Shown here piece by piece: positions 24,188 to 33,464 of a DNA stretch of 64,000 bases. This DNA is from JANLYC01 sp963815445 (GTDB taxonomy: Bacteria > Actinomycetota > Actinomycetes > Propionibacteriales > Nocardioidaceae). The stretch lies in assembly GCA_963815445.1 (NCBI GenBank), contig CAWFGV010000011.1, positions 682,001 through 746,000 on the forward strand, given 5' to 3'. The notes under the pieces are model-generated. The model had not been told where the DNA came from and did not search any database. It saw only the letters and a program-made list of their open reading frames with translations. How positions within the stretch are numbered: position 1 is the stretch's first letter; each line of letters starts with the position of its first letter. Position numbers and translations under genes: made by a program.

Positions 24188-25131
24188 TGCGTCTTCTCCC
24201 GGCGGCGATCACCAAGCCGTTCACCCAGACCTCGGGGTTCGCTCGTTGGATGCTCGTGATCGGCATCTTCATCACGGCTGTCTTCATCATCTGCGCGTTG
24301 TTCGCACCCTGGCTGGCGCCCTACGGCTTCTCTCAGTCGAGCGTGGACGGCGTGCGGTTCACGAAGCTCGGACACCCGACCGGTGGCCACATCTTCGGCA
24401 CCAACGACCTCTTCTTCGACGTGTTCTCCCGGATCATCTGGGGCGCCCGGACCGCGATCGAGGTCGTCTTCTTGTCGATCCTCTTCTGCATCGTGATCGG
24501 GGTGCCCCTGGGTCTGGTGTCCGGCTACTTCGGCGGCTGGCCCGACCGCATACTCGTGCTGGTCATGGACGCCATGTTCGCCTTCCCGTCGTTCCTGCTG
24601 GCGATCGTCTTCTCGTTCCTGCTGGTGAACATCCTCGGCGGCAGCGTGATCGCGGTCGCGTTGTCCCTGACGGCGATCTATGTGCCGCAGTACTTCCGAG
24701 TCGTGCGCAACACGACGGTGAGCGCCAAAGAGGCGACGTATGTGGAGGCTGCCAGAGCAATCGGTGCGACCGACGGCGTGATCATGCGCCGCTACCTCTT
24801 CGGCAACGTCGTGCAGAGCGTTCCGGTCCTCGGCACGCTCAACGCGGCGGACGCCATCCTGACGCTCGCCGGTCTCGGCTTCCTCGGCCTCGGCATCCAG
24901 CCGACCGCCGCTGCGGAGTGGGGCTTCGACCTGCAGCGTGCGCTCGACGACGCCGGCGCCGGCGTGTGGTGGACCGGCCTGTACCCGGGTCTGGCCATCG
25001 TGCTGCTCGTGACGGGACTGACACTCGTCGGCGAGGGGCTCAACGAGACGCTCAACCCGACGCTTCGTCGCCGCCGGCTGTTGCCCGTCATCATGCCGCC
25101 CCGCGGGGCTGCCAAGGAGTCAGCGCGATGA
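24187..25131 (+). CDS. dppC: Peptide ABC permease DppC
   Basis: Second transmembrane subunit, 314 aa. N-terminal helix (FARWMLVIGIFITAVFIICA), GGHIFGTNDLFFDVFSRIIWGARTA typical of DppC/OppC, and the EAA coupling loop EAARAIGATDGVIMRRYLF for contact with the ATPases. The ATG overlaps the dppB stop (TGATG), and ATGA overlaps the next gene, so translation is coupled along the operon. Specificity (di- versus oligopeptide) cannot be told from sequence. Confidence 0.92.
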   Translation: MRLLPAAITKPFTQTSGFARWMLVIGIFITAVFIICALFAPWLAPYGFSQSSVDGVRFTKLGHPTGGHIFGTNDLFFDVFSRIIWGARTAIEVVFLSILFCIVIGVPLGLVSGYFGGWPDRILVLVMDAMFAFPSFLLAIVFSFLLVNILGGSVIAVALSLTAIYVPQYFRVVRNTTVSAKEATYVEAARAIGATDGVIMRRYLFGNVVQSVPVLGTLNAADAILTLAGLGFLGLGIQPTAAAEWGFDLQRALDDAGAGVWWTGLYPGLAIVLLVTGLTLVGEGLNETLNPTLRRRRLLPVIMPPRGAAKESAR

Positions 25132-26189
25132 CCCTGCAGGATGCCATGAGCCCGGCCGGGACGTTCGACGGTCCGGTCATCTCAGCCCAGGACGTGCGGG
25201 TCTGGTACGGCACCACGCGAGGAGCCATCCGGGCCGTCGACGGCGTGAGCTTCGACCTGGCGCCTGGTGAGACGCTCGGTCTGGTGGGGGAGTCGGGATG
25301 CGGGAAGTCCACCCTGGGCCGAGGCCTCATGGGCTTGCTGCCCGAGGGAGCCAAGCGCGACGGCCAGGTGCTTTTCAAGGGTGAAGACATCTTGTCGATG
25401 AGCGCGAAGGAGTCGTATCGGCTTCGCGGCGGCGAGATGGGCATGATCTTCCAGGAGCCGCTGACCCGGCTCAACCCGTTGATGCGGGTTTCCCAGCATT
25501 TCGAGGAGACCATCAAGCAGCACGCTCCCGATCTGTCCAGGCGAGAGCTGCGCGAGCGTGCGCTGGAAGTGCTCCGGCTGATCGGAATCCCGCCGACGCG
25601 GTACAAGTCCTATCCGCACGAGTTCTCCGGCGGCATGCGGCAACGGCTGATGATCGCGCTGGCGCTGGTGCTGCGACCGGCGTTCATCGTCGCCGACGAG
25701 CCGACCACCGCGCTCGACGTCCTCGTCGAGGCACAGATCATCGCGATCCTCAACGACCTCCGGCAGAACTTCGACACGGCCATGCTGCTGATCACGCACA
25801 ACCTCGGCATCGTGGCCGAGGCCTGCGACCGGGTGGCAGTCATGTATGCCGGCCGGATCGTCGAGCAAGGGACGGTCCGCGAGGTCTTCGGCAACCCTCA
25901 GCACCCGTACACCCGCGAGCTGCTGCGCTCCACGATCAGCCTGTCCACGACCGGGCTGAACTTCATCCCTGGCGCACCGCCGGACCTGGTGGACCCCCCA
26001 TCGGGATGCCGGTTCCACCCGCGCTGCCCCGAGGTGATGAAGGTCTGCCTCGACCAGGACCCCGTCCCGACTCGCGCGGCGTCCGGCACCGAGGTGGAGT
26101 GCTGGCTGGCCGGTCCGGAGGCGCTGATCCCTGCTGGTGGGACCGAGCGTGCCGAGCAGAAGGAGCTGAGCCTTGCCGACGAAGCCTGA
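25128..26189 (+). CDS. dppD: Peptide ABC transporter ATPase DppD
   Basis: Nucleotide-binding subunit, 353 aa. Walker A GESGCGKST, Q-loop MIFQEP, signature FSGGMRQR, Walker B FIVADEPTTALD and H-loop LITHNLG are all intact. The C-terminal oligopeptide extension has CRFHPRCPEVMKVC...CW with the cysteines that bind a cluster in some relatives. It overlaps dppC by 4 bp and dppF by 17 bp. Confidence 0.94.
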   Translation: MTLQDAMSPAGTFDGPVISAQDVRVWYGTTRGAIRAVDGVSFDLAPGETLGLVGESGCGKSTLGRGLMGLLPEGAKRDGQVLFKGEDILSMSAKESYRLRGGEMGMIFQEPLTRLNPLMRVSQHFEETIKQHAPDLSRRELRERALEVLRLIGIPPTRYKSYPHEFSGGMRQRLMIALALVLRPAFIVADEPTTALDVLVEAQIIAILNDLRQNFDTAMLLITHNLGIVAEACDRVAVMYAGRIVEQGTVREVFGNPQHPYTRELLRSTISLSTTGLNFIPGAPPDLVDPPSGCRFHPRCPEVMKVCLDQDPVPTRAASGTEVECWLAGPEALIPAGGTERAEQKELSLADEA

Positions 26190-27468
26190 CCACCAGATCG
26201 ACCGGGTCACGAGCAGCGAGGATGTCATCGACATCCGGGATCTGTCTGTCCACTTCGACCTGCAAGGCAGTTCGATCGCGCGGCTCTTCGGGCGGGACAC
26301 CGGCACAGTCAAGGCGGTGGACGGCGTCAACCTGACCATGCACAAGGGTGAGGTGGTCGGGCTCGTGGGCGAGAGCGGGAGCGGCAAGTCGACGCTAGGC
26401 CGCGCTCTGCTCGGTCTGGCCCCGGCGACCCACGGCTCGATCGTGTTCGAGGGCACCGACATCGCGTCCTTGTCGCGGCGGCAGCTGCGGAAGATCCGGC
26501 AGGACGTGCAGATGGTCTTTCAGGACCCGAACGCCGCGCTCAACCCGGCCATGACGGTCGAGCAGGCCGTTGGTGACCCGTTGCGTGTCCACGGCGTCAG
26601 GTCCGCCGCCGAGCGTCGTACACGGGTTGTCGAGGCGCTCGAGACCGTCGGGCTCTCACCGGTCGAGCTGTTCCTCACCAAGTACCCGCGAGACCTGTCA
26701 GGTGGTCAGAAGCAGCGGGTGGTGATCGCCCGGGCCATCATCATGGGTCCTAAGGTGCTGGTCGCGGACGAGCCGATCTCGATGCTCGACATGAGTGTGC
26801 GGGCGAAGATCCTCCAGCTGATGCTCGACCTGCGGGACGAGCTCGACCTCACCTACGTCTACATCACCCACGACCTGGCGAGTGCGAAGTTCTTCTGCGA
26901 CCGGATCGCGATCATGTACCTCGGCCGGATCGTCGAGATCGGCGACACCCAGTCGATCTTCGACCACCCGAAGCACCCGTACACCAAGGCGCTCCTCGCG
27001 GCGATCCCCGATCCGGACCCGGACCGGTCCATGCCGCGCGACCTGCTCAAGGGTGAGATACCGGATGCCGCGCGACCACCCCAGGGCTGCGCCTTCCATC
27101 CACGCTGTCCGGCGGCGTTCGACAAGTGCGGCTGGGAAGCGCGCGACCTGGTCGCGCAGCTCGAGTCGCACTGGCTCAAGTCAGGGATCTCGACCTTCGA
27201 CATCGAACGCAACCAGATCGCGAACCTCGACGCGCTGGCCGCCCAGAACGACGGCCCGGCTCAGCTGCGGGCCAGCGGCGACGGTAGCCCCCAGTCGCTG
27301 GAGACGCTGCTCGACGAGGTCAAGGCGGAGAACCCGGAGGACCGCTTCTGGACCGGCGTCGAAGAGATCGAGCTCGACGGCTCCGGCGTCGAGGTGCGAT
27401 TCCACCCGGGCGAGGATCCGCAGCTGCGCCCGTCGGACGACGTCGAGGTCGCCTGCCACCTCTACTGA
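26173..27468 (+). CDS. dppF: Peptide ABC transporter ATPase DppF, C-terminally extended
   Basis: Second nucleotide-binding subunit, 431 aa (usual DppF about 320-350). Intact Walker A GESGSGKST, Q-loop MVFQDP, LSGGQKQR signature, VADEPISMLD Walker B and ITHDLAS. After CAFHPRCPAAFDKCGW an insert of roughly 90 residues (RNQIANLDALAAQNDG, LETLLDEVKAENPEDR, VEVRFHPGEDPQ) comes before the terminal CHLY. TTG 26173 is chosen: AAGGAG lies 7 nt upstream and no ATG precedes the ATPase domain closely. Its end overlaps the convergent RecB-like gene by 7 bp. Confidence 0.9.
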   Translation: MPTKPDHQIDRVTSSEDVIDIRDLSVHFDLQGSSIARLFGRDTGTVKAVDGVNLTMHKGEVVGLVGESGSGKSTLGRALLGLAPATHGSIVFEGTDIASLSRRQLRKIRQDVQMVFQDPNAALNPAMTVEQAVGDPLRVHGVRSAAERRTRVVEALETVGLSPVELFLTKYPRDLSGGQKQRVVIARAIIMGPKVLVADEPISMLDMSVRAKILQLMLDLRDELDLTYVYITHDLASAKFFCDRIAIMYLGRIVEIGDTQSIFDHPKHPYTKALLAAIPDPDPDRSMPRDLLKGEIPDAARPPQGCAFHPRCPAAFDKCGWEARDLVAQLESHWLKSGISTFDIERNQIANLDALAAQNDGPAQLRASGDGSPQSLETLLDEVKAENPEDRFWTGVEEIELDGSGVEVRFHPGEDPQLRPSDDVEVACHLY

Positions 27469-28415
27469 GGCGTGGTCGACTGCTGAGGCATGATCGACCC
27501 GGCCGGCGCGTCGGTCACGGCGTCCGCCGGCGCCGGTAGCGGCGGCGGCGTGCCGCCCCATGCGGGGCAGATCGCCTGATGGTCACACCAGCCGCACAGC
27601 ACGGACCGGTGCGGGCGGAAGTCGCCGCTGGCGGTCGCGCGCTGGATCGCCTCCCACAGCGCCTGCACCTTGCGCTCGGTGGCGAGCAGGTCACTCTCGT
27701 CGGGCTCGTAGCGCAGCAGCTCGCCGTTGCCGAGATAGATGAGCTGCAGCATCCGCGGGATGATCCCGCGCGTGCGCCAGACCACGAGCGCATAGAACTT
27801 CATCTGGAAGAGCGCCTTGGCCTCGAAGTGCTCCCCGGGGGAGCGGCCGGTCTTGTAGTCGACGATGCGCACCTCACCGGTGGGCGCGATGTCGACCCGG
27901 TCGATGTAACCGTGGATCGTCAGCCCGGACTCGAGCGTGGTGGCCACATGCACTTCGCGTTCGGCCGGCTCGAGTCGCTGCGGGTCCTCGAGGGTGAAGT
28001 AGCGACCCAGCAGGGATCGGCACTGCTCGAGCCAGGTGGCCAGGTCGGTGGTGGCCTCGCCGAACATCTCGGCAAGCTCGGGTTCGGCCGCGAGAATCTG
28101 TTCCCAGACGGGCGGCAGCAGGAGGTTGGCCCGCTCGTGCGTGCGATCGGCCGCGGGCAGGTCGAAAAGGTCTTCGAGGACCTTGTGCACGACCGAACCC
28201 CGGACCGCGTCGATGCTGGGCGTCTCCGGAAGCTTGTCGATGACCCGGAAGCGGTAGAGCAGCGGACACGTCATGAAGTCGCCCGCGCGGCTCGGGGACA
28301 GCGAATTGGCGCGGGTGAGGCCCGCGAACGCGTCGACGACCTCGTGCGCGGCCTCGTTGCCGTCCTCTGCGGCGAGGCTGTGGCGGCCGGCGGGATCCTC
28401 GACATGCGTAGTCAT
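27462..28415 (-). CDS. RecB-family PD-(D/E)XK nuclease
   Basis: Protein of 317 aa with the AddB/RecB-type nuclease core: LSPSRAGDFMTCPLLYRFR at the start, IHGYIDRVD and GEVRIVDYKTGRSPGEHF (PD-(D/E)XK catalytic residues). One Cys in the N-terminal motif and three in CGWCDHQAICP form the usual four-Cys iron-sulphur site. DNA repair or turnover is likely; no helicase partner is next to it. ATG 28415 (MTTHVED) is preferred to the upstream 28634 start because TAGCGT lies 7 nt before it and the next gene's promoter needs the upstream DNA. Confidence 0.88.
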   Translation of the reverse strand: MTTHVEDPAGRHSLAAEDGNEAAHEVVDAFAGLTRANSLSPSRAGDFMTCPLLYRFRVIDKLPETPSIDAVRGSVVHKVLEDLFDLPAADRTHERANLLLPPVWEQILAAEPELAEMFGEATTDLATWLEQCRSLLGRYFTLEDPQRLEPAEREVHVATTLESGLTIHGYIDRVDIAPTGEVRIVDYKTGRSPGEHFEAKALFQMKFYALVVWRTRGIIPRMLQLIYLGNGELLRYEPDESDLLATERKVQALWEAIQRATASGDFRPHRSVLCGWCDHQAICPAWGGTPPPLPAPADAVTDAPAGSIMPQQSTTPQ

Positions 28416-28422
28416 ACCGACC

Positions 28423-28428
28423 ACGCTA
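28423..28428 (-). promoter_or_regulatory. -10 element, leaderless promoter of RecB-like gene
   Basis: TAGCGT on the minus strand, 7 nt before the ATG at 28415; mirrored by the same hexamer for the divergent M50 gene. Confidence 0.5.
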
Positions 28429-28452
28429 GGCCACGGCTCCGACAACACCAGA

Positions 28453-28458
28453 TAGCGT
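28453..28458 (+). promoter_or_regulatory. -10 element, leaderless promoter of M50 protease gene
   Basis: TAGCGT, 6 nt before the GTG at 28465. Confidence 0.5.
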
Positions 28459-28464
28459 TGTGGG

Positions 28465-29613
28465 GTGAGTCCTGCCGATCGCCCGTCATCACCGCGGCCG
28501 CGTACCGCCTCCGGGTCGTTCCGGCTGGGCACCGTGGCGGGCATCGACGTGACCGTGGCGAACTCCTGGTTCCTCATCGTCGGGCTCATCGCCGTGGTCA
28601 TGGCACCGCGCATCGAGGAAGTGGCGCCGGACATAGGCGGGTGGGCGTACGTCGTCGGCGCCGCGTTCGCGGTGCTGCTCTACGGGTCCGTGCTCCTGCA
28701 CGAGCTGTCCCACGCGCTGGCGGCGCGGCTGTTCGACATGCCCGTGCTCTCGATCAACCTGCATTTCCTCGGTGGCGCCACCGAGATCGAAGGGGAAGCG
28801 ACCACACCCTGGCGAGAATTCGTCATCGCCGTCGTCGGTCCGTTGACGTCGTTGCTGGTGGGCGCCGTCGCGTTCTTCGCGATCGACCTGTTCCAACCGG
28901 GCGTCCTGCGGTTCGCTGTGGCGTCGCTGGCCGGCGCCAACCTGATCGTGGGCGTGCTCAACCTGGTGCCGGGACTTCCCCTCGACGGCGGTCGCGTCCT
29001 GCAGGCCGCTGTGTGGGGACTGACGAGACGCCGCAACCTCGGCGTGACCGTGGCAGCGTGGGGTGGCCGGGCAGCCGCGATCCTCGCGGTCAGCTATGCG
29101 CCGATTCTCATGCCCGCGCTGGGGTACCAGGCCGGCATCATCGACTACCTGCTCGGATTCATGCTCGGTGCGTTCCTCTGGGCCGGTGCCACCCAGTCGC
29201 TGCAGGTGTCGAAGCTGCGCGGACGCCTGCCGGGAATCGTCGCGCGACGCATCGCCCGGCCGGCGATCGGTGTACCGGGCGACCTCCCGATCTCAGAGGG
29301 GGTCCGGCGCGCCCAGGAGGCGCGGGCGGGCTCGATCGTGGTCGTGACGTCGGACGGCCGGCCGGCCGGCATCGTCAACGAGGCTGCCGTCACGTCGACA
29401 CCGGCGGAGCGCCGGCCCTGGGTGCCGATCGGTGACGTGGCCCGTCGGCTCGAGGACGGGCTCATGCTCTCGGCCGACCTGACCGGGGAACCGCTGCTCC
29501 GGGCCATGAACACGACACCCGCGTCGGAGTACGTCCTCGTCGAGGCCGACGGTTCGATCTTCGGCGTGCTCGTCGCGCGGGACGTCGACGCCGCGTTCAA
29601 CCAGAGCAGCTGA
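28465..29613 (+). CDS. Site-2 protease family (M50) with CBS-type C-terminus
   Basis: Intramembrane metalloprotease-like protein, 382 aa. The zinc site HELSHA (HExxH) lies in a membrane helix with LYGSVLLHELSHALAARLF, and the third ligand is in NLVPGLPLDGGRVLQAAVW. Five or more hydrophobic segments; residues after ~250 form two CBS-like repeats (PISEGVRRAQEARAGSIVVV; GEPLLRAMNTTPASEYVLVE). Substrate unknown. GTG start, probably leaderless, and only 5 bp before trmI, so the two likely share a transcript. This pair lies upstream of the proteasome genes in many actinobacteria. Confidence 0.88.
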   Translation: MSPADRPSSPRPRTASGSFRLGTVAGIDVTVANSWFLIVGLIAVVMAPRIEEVAPDIGGWAYVVGAAFAVLLYGSVLLHELSHALAARLFDMPVLSINLHFLGGATEIEGEATTPWREFVIAVVGPLTSLLVGAVAFFAIDLFQPGVLRFAVASLAGANLIVGVLNLVPGLPLDGGRVLQAAVWGLTRRRNLGVTVAAWGGRAAAILAVSYAPILMPALGYQAGIIDYLLGFMLGAFLWAGATQSLQVSKLRGRLPGIVARRIARPAIGVPGDLPISEGVRRAQEARAGSIVVVTSDGRPAGIVNEAAVTSTPAERRPWVPIGDVARRLEDGLMLSADLTGEPLLRAMNTTPASEYVLVEADGSIFGVLVARDVDAAFNQSS

Positions 29614-29618
29614 CGCCG

Positions 29619-30572
29619 ATGTCCGACGACGCACCGGCTGAGGGCGCCGACCCCGCGTTGTCCGGGGTGCGGCGGGGCCTGCTGCAGGCTGGCGAACGGG
29701 TCCGGCTGACCGACCCCAAGGGGCGCAACCACAGCGTGCTGCTCGAGGTGGGCAAGACCTTCTTCACGGCGAAGGGCGCACTGTTGCACGACGACCTGAT
29801 CGGCGGTCCGGACGGCACCGTGATCACCTCGAGTGGTGGCACGGAGTACCTCGTGCTGCGCCCGCTGCTGGAGAACTTCGTGGTCTCGATGCCGCGCGGG
29901 GCCGCCGTCGTCTACCCGAAGGACGCCGCACAGATCGTCATGATGGCCGACATCTTTCCTGGCGCCCGCGTGGTCGAGGCAGGCGTCGGTTCCGGTGCGT
30001 TGACATGCTCGTTGCTGCGTGCCGTGGTCCCGGGAGGGCACGTGACGTCGTACGAGCGGCGCGACGACTTCGCGGAGATCGCCCAGCGCAACGTCACCGC
30101 GTTCTTCGGTGCGGAGCATCCTGACTGGCGCGTCAAGGTCGGCGATCTCGCCACCGATCTCGATGAGCAGGACGTCGACCGGGTCGTCCTCGACATGCTG
30201 GCGCCGTGGGAGTGCATTCCCGCGGTCTCGAAGGCGCTCGTCCCCGGTGGCATCGTGTGCGCGTATGTCGCGACGGCGACCCAGCTGAGCCGGTTCGTCG
30301 AGACTGTCCGCGAGCATGGCGGCTTCACCGACCCGCATGCGTGGGAGACGATGGTGCGCGGGTGGCACGTCGAGGGACTCGCGGTGCGGCCGCAGCACAA
30401 GATGAACGGCCACACGGGCTTTCTCGTGACCGCCCGGCGGCTGGCGCCAGGTGTGACGATGCCGCGCAAGAGTCGCCGACCCGCCCCGGGTGCCTACGGT
30501 CCGGACTACGCGGGGCCGCGACCTGCGGAGTTCGCCGAGCTGCTCGAGTCCGATCCCGACCAGGGGGAGTGA
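29619..30572 (+). CDS. trmI: tRNA (adenine-N1)-methyltransferase TrmI
   Basis: AdoMet-dependent enzyme, 317 aa, making m1A58 in the T-loop of tRNA. N-terminal beta-barrel (GERVRLTDPKGRNHSVLLEV, TSSGGTEYLVLRPLLENF), VVYPKDAAQIVMMADIFPG before AdoMet motif I VVEAGVGSGALTCSLL, and DMLAPWE at the catalytic-site strand. Position directly upstream of the proteasomal ATPase gene is the usual actinobacterial order. Nothing clear is seen in the following 237 bp apart from the arc ribosome-binding site. Confidence 0.94.
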   Translation: MSDDAPAEGADPALSGVRRGLLQAGERVRLTDPKGRNHSVLLEVGKTFFTAKGALLHDDLIGGPDGTVITSSGGTEYLVLRPLLENFVVSMPRGAAVVYPKDAAQIVMMADIFPGARVVEAGVGSGALTCSLLRAVVPGGHVTSYERRDDFAEIAQRNVTAFFGAEHPDWRVKVGDLATDLDEQDVDRVVLDMLAPWECIPAVSKALVPGGIVCAYVATATQLSRFVETVREHGGFTDPHAWETMVRGWHVEGLAVRPQHKMNGHTGFLVTARRLAPGVTMPRKSRRPAPGAYGPDYAGPRPAEFAELLESDPDQGE

Positions 30573-30809
30573 CACGAACCGACCGGCCAGGCCGAGTGCA
30601 TCGTTGCGTGACCTGGAGTGTTCGCGACGTCACTGACTGGTGCCATCTCAGCACCGCGCACACCCGTTCGGATGATGTGGGTCTGGGCCAGCCGGTCACA
30701 CTTTGTACCAGAGGTCACAGAGACGTACCGACACGGCCTGAGACAGAGCATGCTGGACGGCATCCCCAGGTAGGTTGGCATCAGTGGTCCTCCAACGGAG
30801 GTGGTTTCG

Positions 30810-32564
30810 GTGACTGCACACGACGACGCACACAACAGCGGCTCGCACAGGTCAGATGAGCTGCGGACTCAGGTCAGCTTCCTCGAGGCCGAGGTATCAG
30901 AGCTCCGCCAGCGGCTCTCGGACGCGCCGCAGGCCACTCGCTTCCTCGAGCAGCGCCTTGCCGAGGCGCAGTCATCTCTCGGCTCCCTCACCTCACAGAA
31001 CGAGCGGCTCGCATCAACCCTGCGCGAAGCTCGCGACCAGATCATGACGCTGAAGGAGGAGGTCGACCGGTTGGCGCAGCCGCCGACCGGGTTCGGCACC
31101 TTCCTCGGCCGCAACGACGACGACACGATCGATGTCTTCACCGGCGGGCGGAAGCTGCGGGTCAACGTGAGCCCCAACGTCGACGCCGACGAGCTGCAGC
31201 GTGGCCAGGAGGTCATGCTCAACGAAGCGCTCAATGTGGTGGCGGCACTGCACTTCGAGCAGATCGGTGAAGTCGTGATGCTCAAGGAGGTGCTGGCCGA
31301 CGGCGAGCGCGCCCTGGTCATCGCCAACGCCGACGAGGAGCGTGTGGTGCGGATCGCGCACCCGCTGCGCGACCAGAAGATCCGCGCGGGTGACTCCGTG
31401 CTGCTGGATGCCCGTGCCGGATACATCTACGAGCGCATCCCGAAGACCGAGGTCGAGGAGCTGGTCCTCGAAGAGGTCCCCGACATCGACTACTCGAAGA
31501 TCGGCGGCTTGATGCGGCAGATCGAACAGATCCGCGACGCGATCGAGCTGCCTTACCTGCACCCCGACCTCTTCCTCGAGCACGAGCTCAAGCCCCCCAA
31601 GGGTGTGCTGCTCTACGGACCCCCCGGCTGCGGCAAGACCTTGATCGCGAAGGCGGTGGCCAACTCGCTGGCCAAGAAGGTCGCGGCGAAGACCGGCGAG
31701 GAGGGCAAGTCGTACTTCCTCAACATCAAGGGCCCCGAGCTGCTCAACAAGTACGTCGGGGAGACCGAACGGCACATCCGCCTGGTCTTCCAGCGAGCTC
31801 GCGAGAAGGCCAGCGAGGGCACCCCTGTCATCGTGTTCTTCGACGAGATGGACTCGCTGTTCCGCACCCGGGGCTCCGGCGTCTCCTCCGACGTCGAGAA
31901 CACCATCGTGCCGCAGCTGTTGAGCGAGATCGACGGTGTCGAGGGCCTCGAGAACGTCATCGTGATCGGCGCCTCGAACCGTGAGGACATGATCGACCCG
32001 GCCATCTTGCGGCCCGGTCGGCTCGACGTGAAGATCAAGATCGAGCGCCCTGACGCCGAAGGCGCCCGCGACATCTTCTCCATCTACCTGAAGGCGAGCC
32101 TGCCGCTGCACCACGACGACCTGGCGGAGTTCGGCGACAATCGCGACGAGTGCGTGGGGGCCATGATCCAGCGCACGGTCGAGCGGATGTACACCGAGTC
32201 CGAGGAGAACCGCTTCCTGGAGGTCACCTACGCGAACGGTGACAAGGAGGTCCTGTACTTCAAGGACTTCAACTCCGGAGCGATGATCCAGAACATCGTC
32301 GACCGGGCCAAGAAGATGGCGATCAAGGACCTGCTCGAGAGCAACCAGAAGGGGCTGCGCGTGCAGCACCTGCTCCAGGCCTGTGTCGATGAGTTCAAGG
32401 AGAACGAGGACCTGCCCAACACCACCAACCCCGATGACTGGGCGCGGATCTCGGGCAAGAAGGGTGAGCGCATCGTGTTCATCCGCACCCTCATCTCCGG
32501 CAAGCAGGGCACCGAGCCCGGCCGGTCCATCGACAACGTCGCCAACACCGGCCAATACCTCTAG
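30810..32564 (+). CDS. arc: Proteasomal ATPase ARC/Mpa
   Basis: Hexameric AAA unfoldase, 584 aa, that recognises pupylated proteins and feeds them to the 20S proteasome. N-terminal coiled coil (about 15-75, heptad-like VSFLEAEVSELRQRLSD) binds Pup; two OB folds follow; Walker A GPPGCGKT at 270-277 and Walker B VIVFFDEM at 340-347. It ends NTGQYL, the tyrosine-containing C-terminus that docks on the PrcA ring. GTG 30810 is chosen over 30801 because GGAGG is 8 nt before it. It is followed by a hairpin repeat. Confidence 0.97.
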   Translation: MTAHDDAHNSGSHRSDELRTQVSFLEAEVSELRQRLSDAPQATRFLEQRLAEAQSSLGSLTSQNERLASTLREARDQIMTLKEEVDRLAQPPTGFGTFLGRNDDDTIDVFTGGRKLRVNVSPNVDADELQRGQEVMLNEALNVVAALHFEQIGEVVMLKEVLADGERALVIANADEERVVRIAHPLRDQKIRAGDSVLLDARAGYIYERIPKTEVEELVLEEVPDIDYSKIGGLMRQIEQIRDAIELPYLHPDLFLEHELKPPKGVLLYGPPGCGKTLIAKAVANSLAKKVAAKTGEEGKSYFLNIKGPELLNKYVGETERHIRLVFQRAREKASEGTPVIVFFDEMDSLFRTRGSGVSSDVENTIVPQLLSEIDGVEGLENVIVIGASNREDMIDPAILRPGRLDVKIKIERPDAEGARDIFSIYLKASLPLHHDDLAEFGDNRDECVGAMIQRTVERMYTESEENRFLEVTYANGDKEVLYFKDFNSGAMIQNIVDRAKKMAIKDLLESNQKGLRVQHLLQACVDEFKENEDLPNTTNPDDWARISGKKGERIVFIRTLISGKQGTEPGRSIDNVANTGQYL

Positions 32565-32575
32565 CCTGGCCGCCT

Positions 32576-32646
32576 CGTTTGCCTTGTTCACAAGCCAGGT
32601 GGCTTGTGAACAAGGCAAACGTGCAGCAGTGACTAGGGATTTGCCT
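32576..32646 (-). repeat. 71-bp hairpin repeat, copy 2
   Basis: Inverted copy of the unit at 5760-5830. The palindrome is 32576-32621 (22-bp stem, 2-nt loop) and the arm GACTAGGGATTTGCCT is 32631-32646. It lies between convergent arc and the phosphotransferase gene; the stop codon of the latter (minus strand TAG, 32633-32635) and its last residues EANP are encoded by the arm. Likely terminator for both strands. Confidence 0.9.
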
Positions 32647-33451
32647 CGGCCAGTCTCCGCCGAGCCCTGAGTCGATCCGCCACGCCCCGAAGACCGCTGC
32701 CCACGTGGTCCGGCTCATCGACGTCCATCCCGTAGAGCACCTCGTGCCACGGGCCGAGCAGGTGCCAGTCGAGAGCGCGTCTCGCCAGCGCCTCATCGAC
32801 GCCGTATGCCGTTCGCACGGCACCGGCGAAGTCTGGTCCCGCACCGAAGACCGTCCAGGACAGGTCCAGAGCAGGGTCGCCGACGCAGCAGTCACCCCAG
32901 TCGATAACTCCCGCGACCGCCTCTCCATCGACGCGGATGTGGTTGGGGCCGAGATCACCGTGGATCACCCGCACCTCCGTGACCGGCTGCGCCAGCCGAT
33001 CCAACAGCTCAGCCGCCGGCCGCTGCAGGTCGGCCGAGATCAGGGGAAGCACGTCTTGCCTCATGCGCTCGCGGACCGCCCGCGCGGCAGTGAAGGACGA
33101 CCTGGCATCACGCGCACCGTGTCGTACGGCTTCCTGGGGATCCACCCTGTGCAGCTGCCTGAGGAACTCACCAACGGCGACACCCTGCGCCGCAGCGGTA
33201 CCCGGGCACGGCTCGCCGACGATCAGGCTGTGCCGCAGGGTCAACGGCTCCTCCGAGACGATGTGTGGCGTCGCGACGGGCATGCGGACCTGCGGCGCGA
33301 GCCAGGGCATCAGCGCGGCCTCTCGCCGCAGCTGTGCCACCACTTCGGGCCGCCGCGGCGTCCGGTCCACCCATCGACCGTCCACGAGCACCGCCCGCAC
33401 GTCCCACCCGTCGTCGAATCCATCCACACTCGGCACCGTACGTGTGCCCAT
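32633..33451 (-). CDS. APH-family phosphotransferase
   Basis: Kinase of 272 aa with the aminoglycoside/macrolide phosphotransferase fold. N-lobe: VLVDGRWVDRTPRRPEV; hinge region around SLIVGEPCPG; catalytic loop VIHGDLGPNHIRVD (Asp and Asn intact) and AGVIDWGDCCVGDPALDLSW with the metal-binding Asp. Layout resembles macrolide 2'-phosphotransferase relatives, but substrate and any resistance role are unproven. ATG 33451 is 13 bp after the YbhB-like gene, so both form a two-gene operon inserted between arc and dop on the opposite strand. Confidence 0.85.
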   Translation of the reverse strand: MGTRTVPSVDGFDDGWDVRAVLVDGRWVDRTPRRPEVVAQLRREAALMPWLAPQVRMPVATPHIVSEEPLTLRHSLIVGEPCPGTAAAQGVAVGEFLRQLHRVDPQEAVRHGARDARSSFTAARAVRERMRQDVLPLISADLQRPAAELLDRLAQPVTEVRVIHGDLGPNHIRVDGEAVAGVIDWGDCCVGDPALDLSWTVFGAGPDFAGAVRTAYGVDEALARRALDWHLLGPWHEVLYGMDVDEPDHVGSGLRGVADRLRARRRLAEANP

Positions 33452-33464
33452 GCTCGCGGGCCGG

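Noticed and set aside
27579..29435. 618-aa plus-strand frame across the RecB-like and M50 genes
   Set aside because: First half is antisense to the nuclease, second half out of frame with the M50 protease; both real proteins are well supported.
31014..32618. 534-aa minus-strand open frame opposite arc
   Set aside because: Shadow of the Mpa gene; begins in the hairpin repeat and has no recognisable domain.
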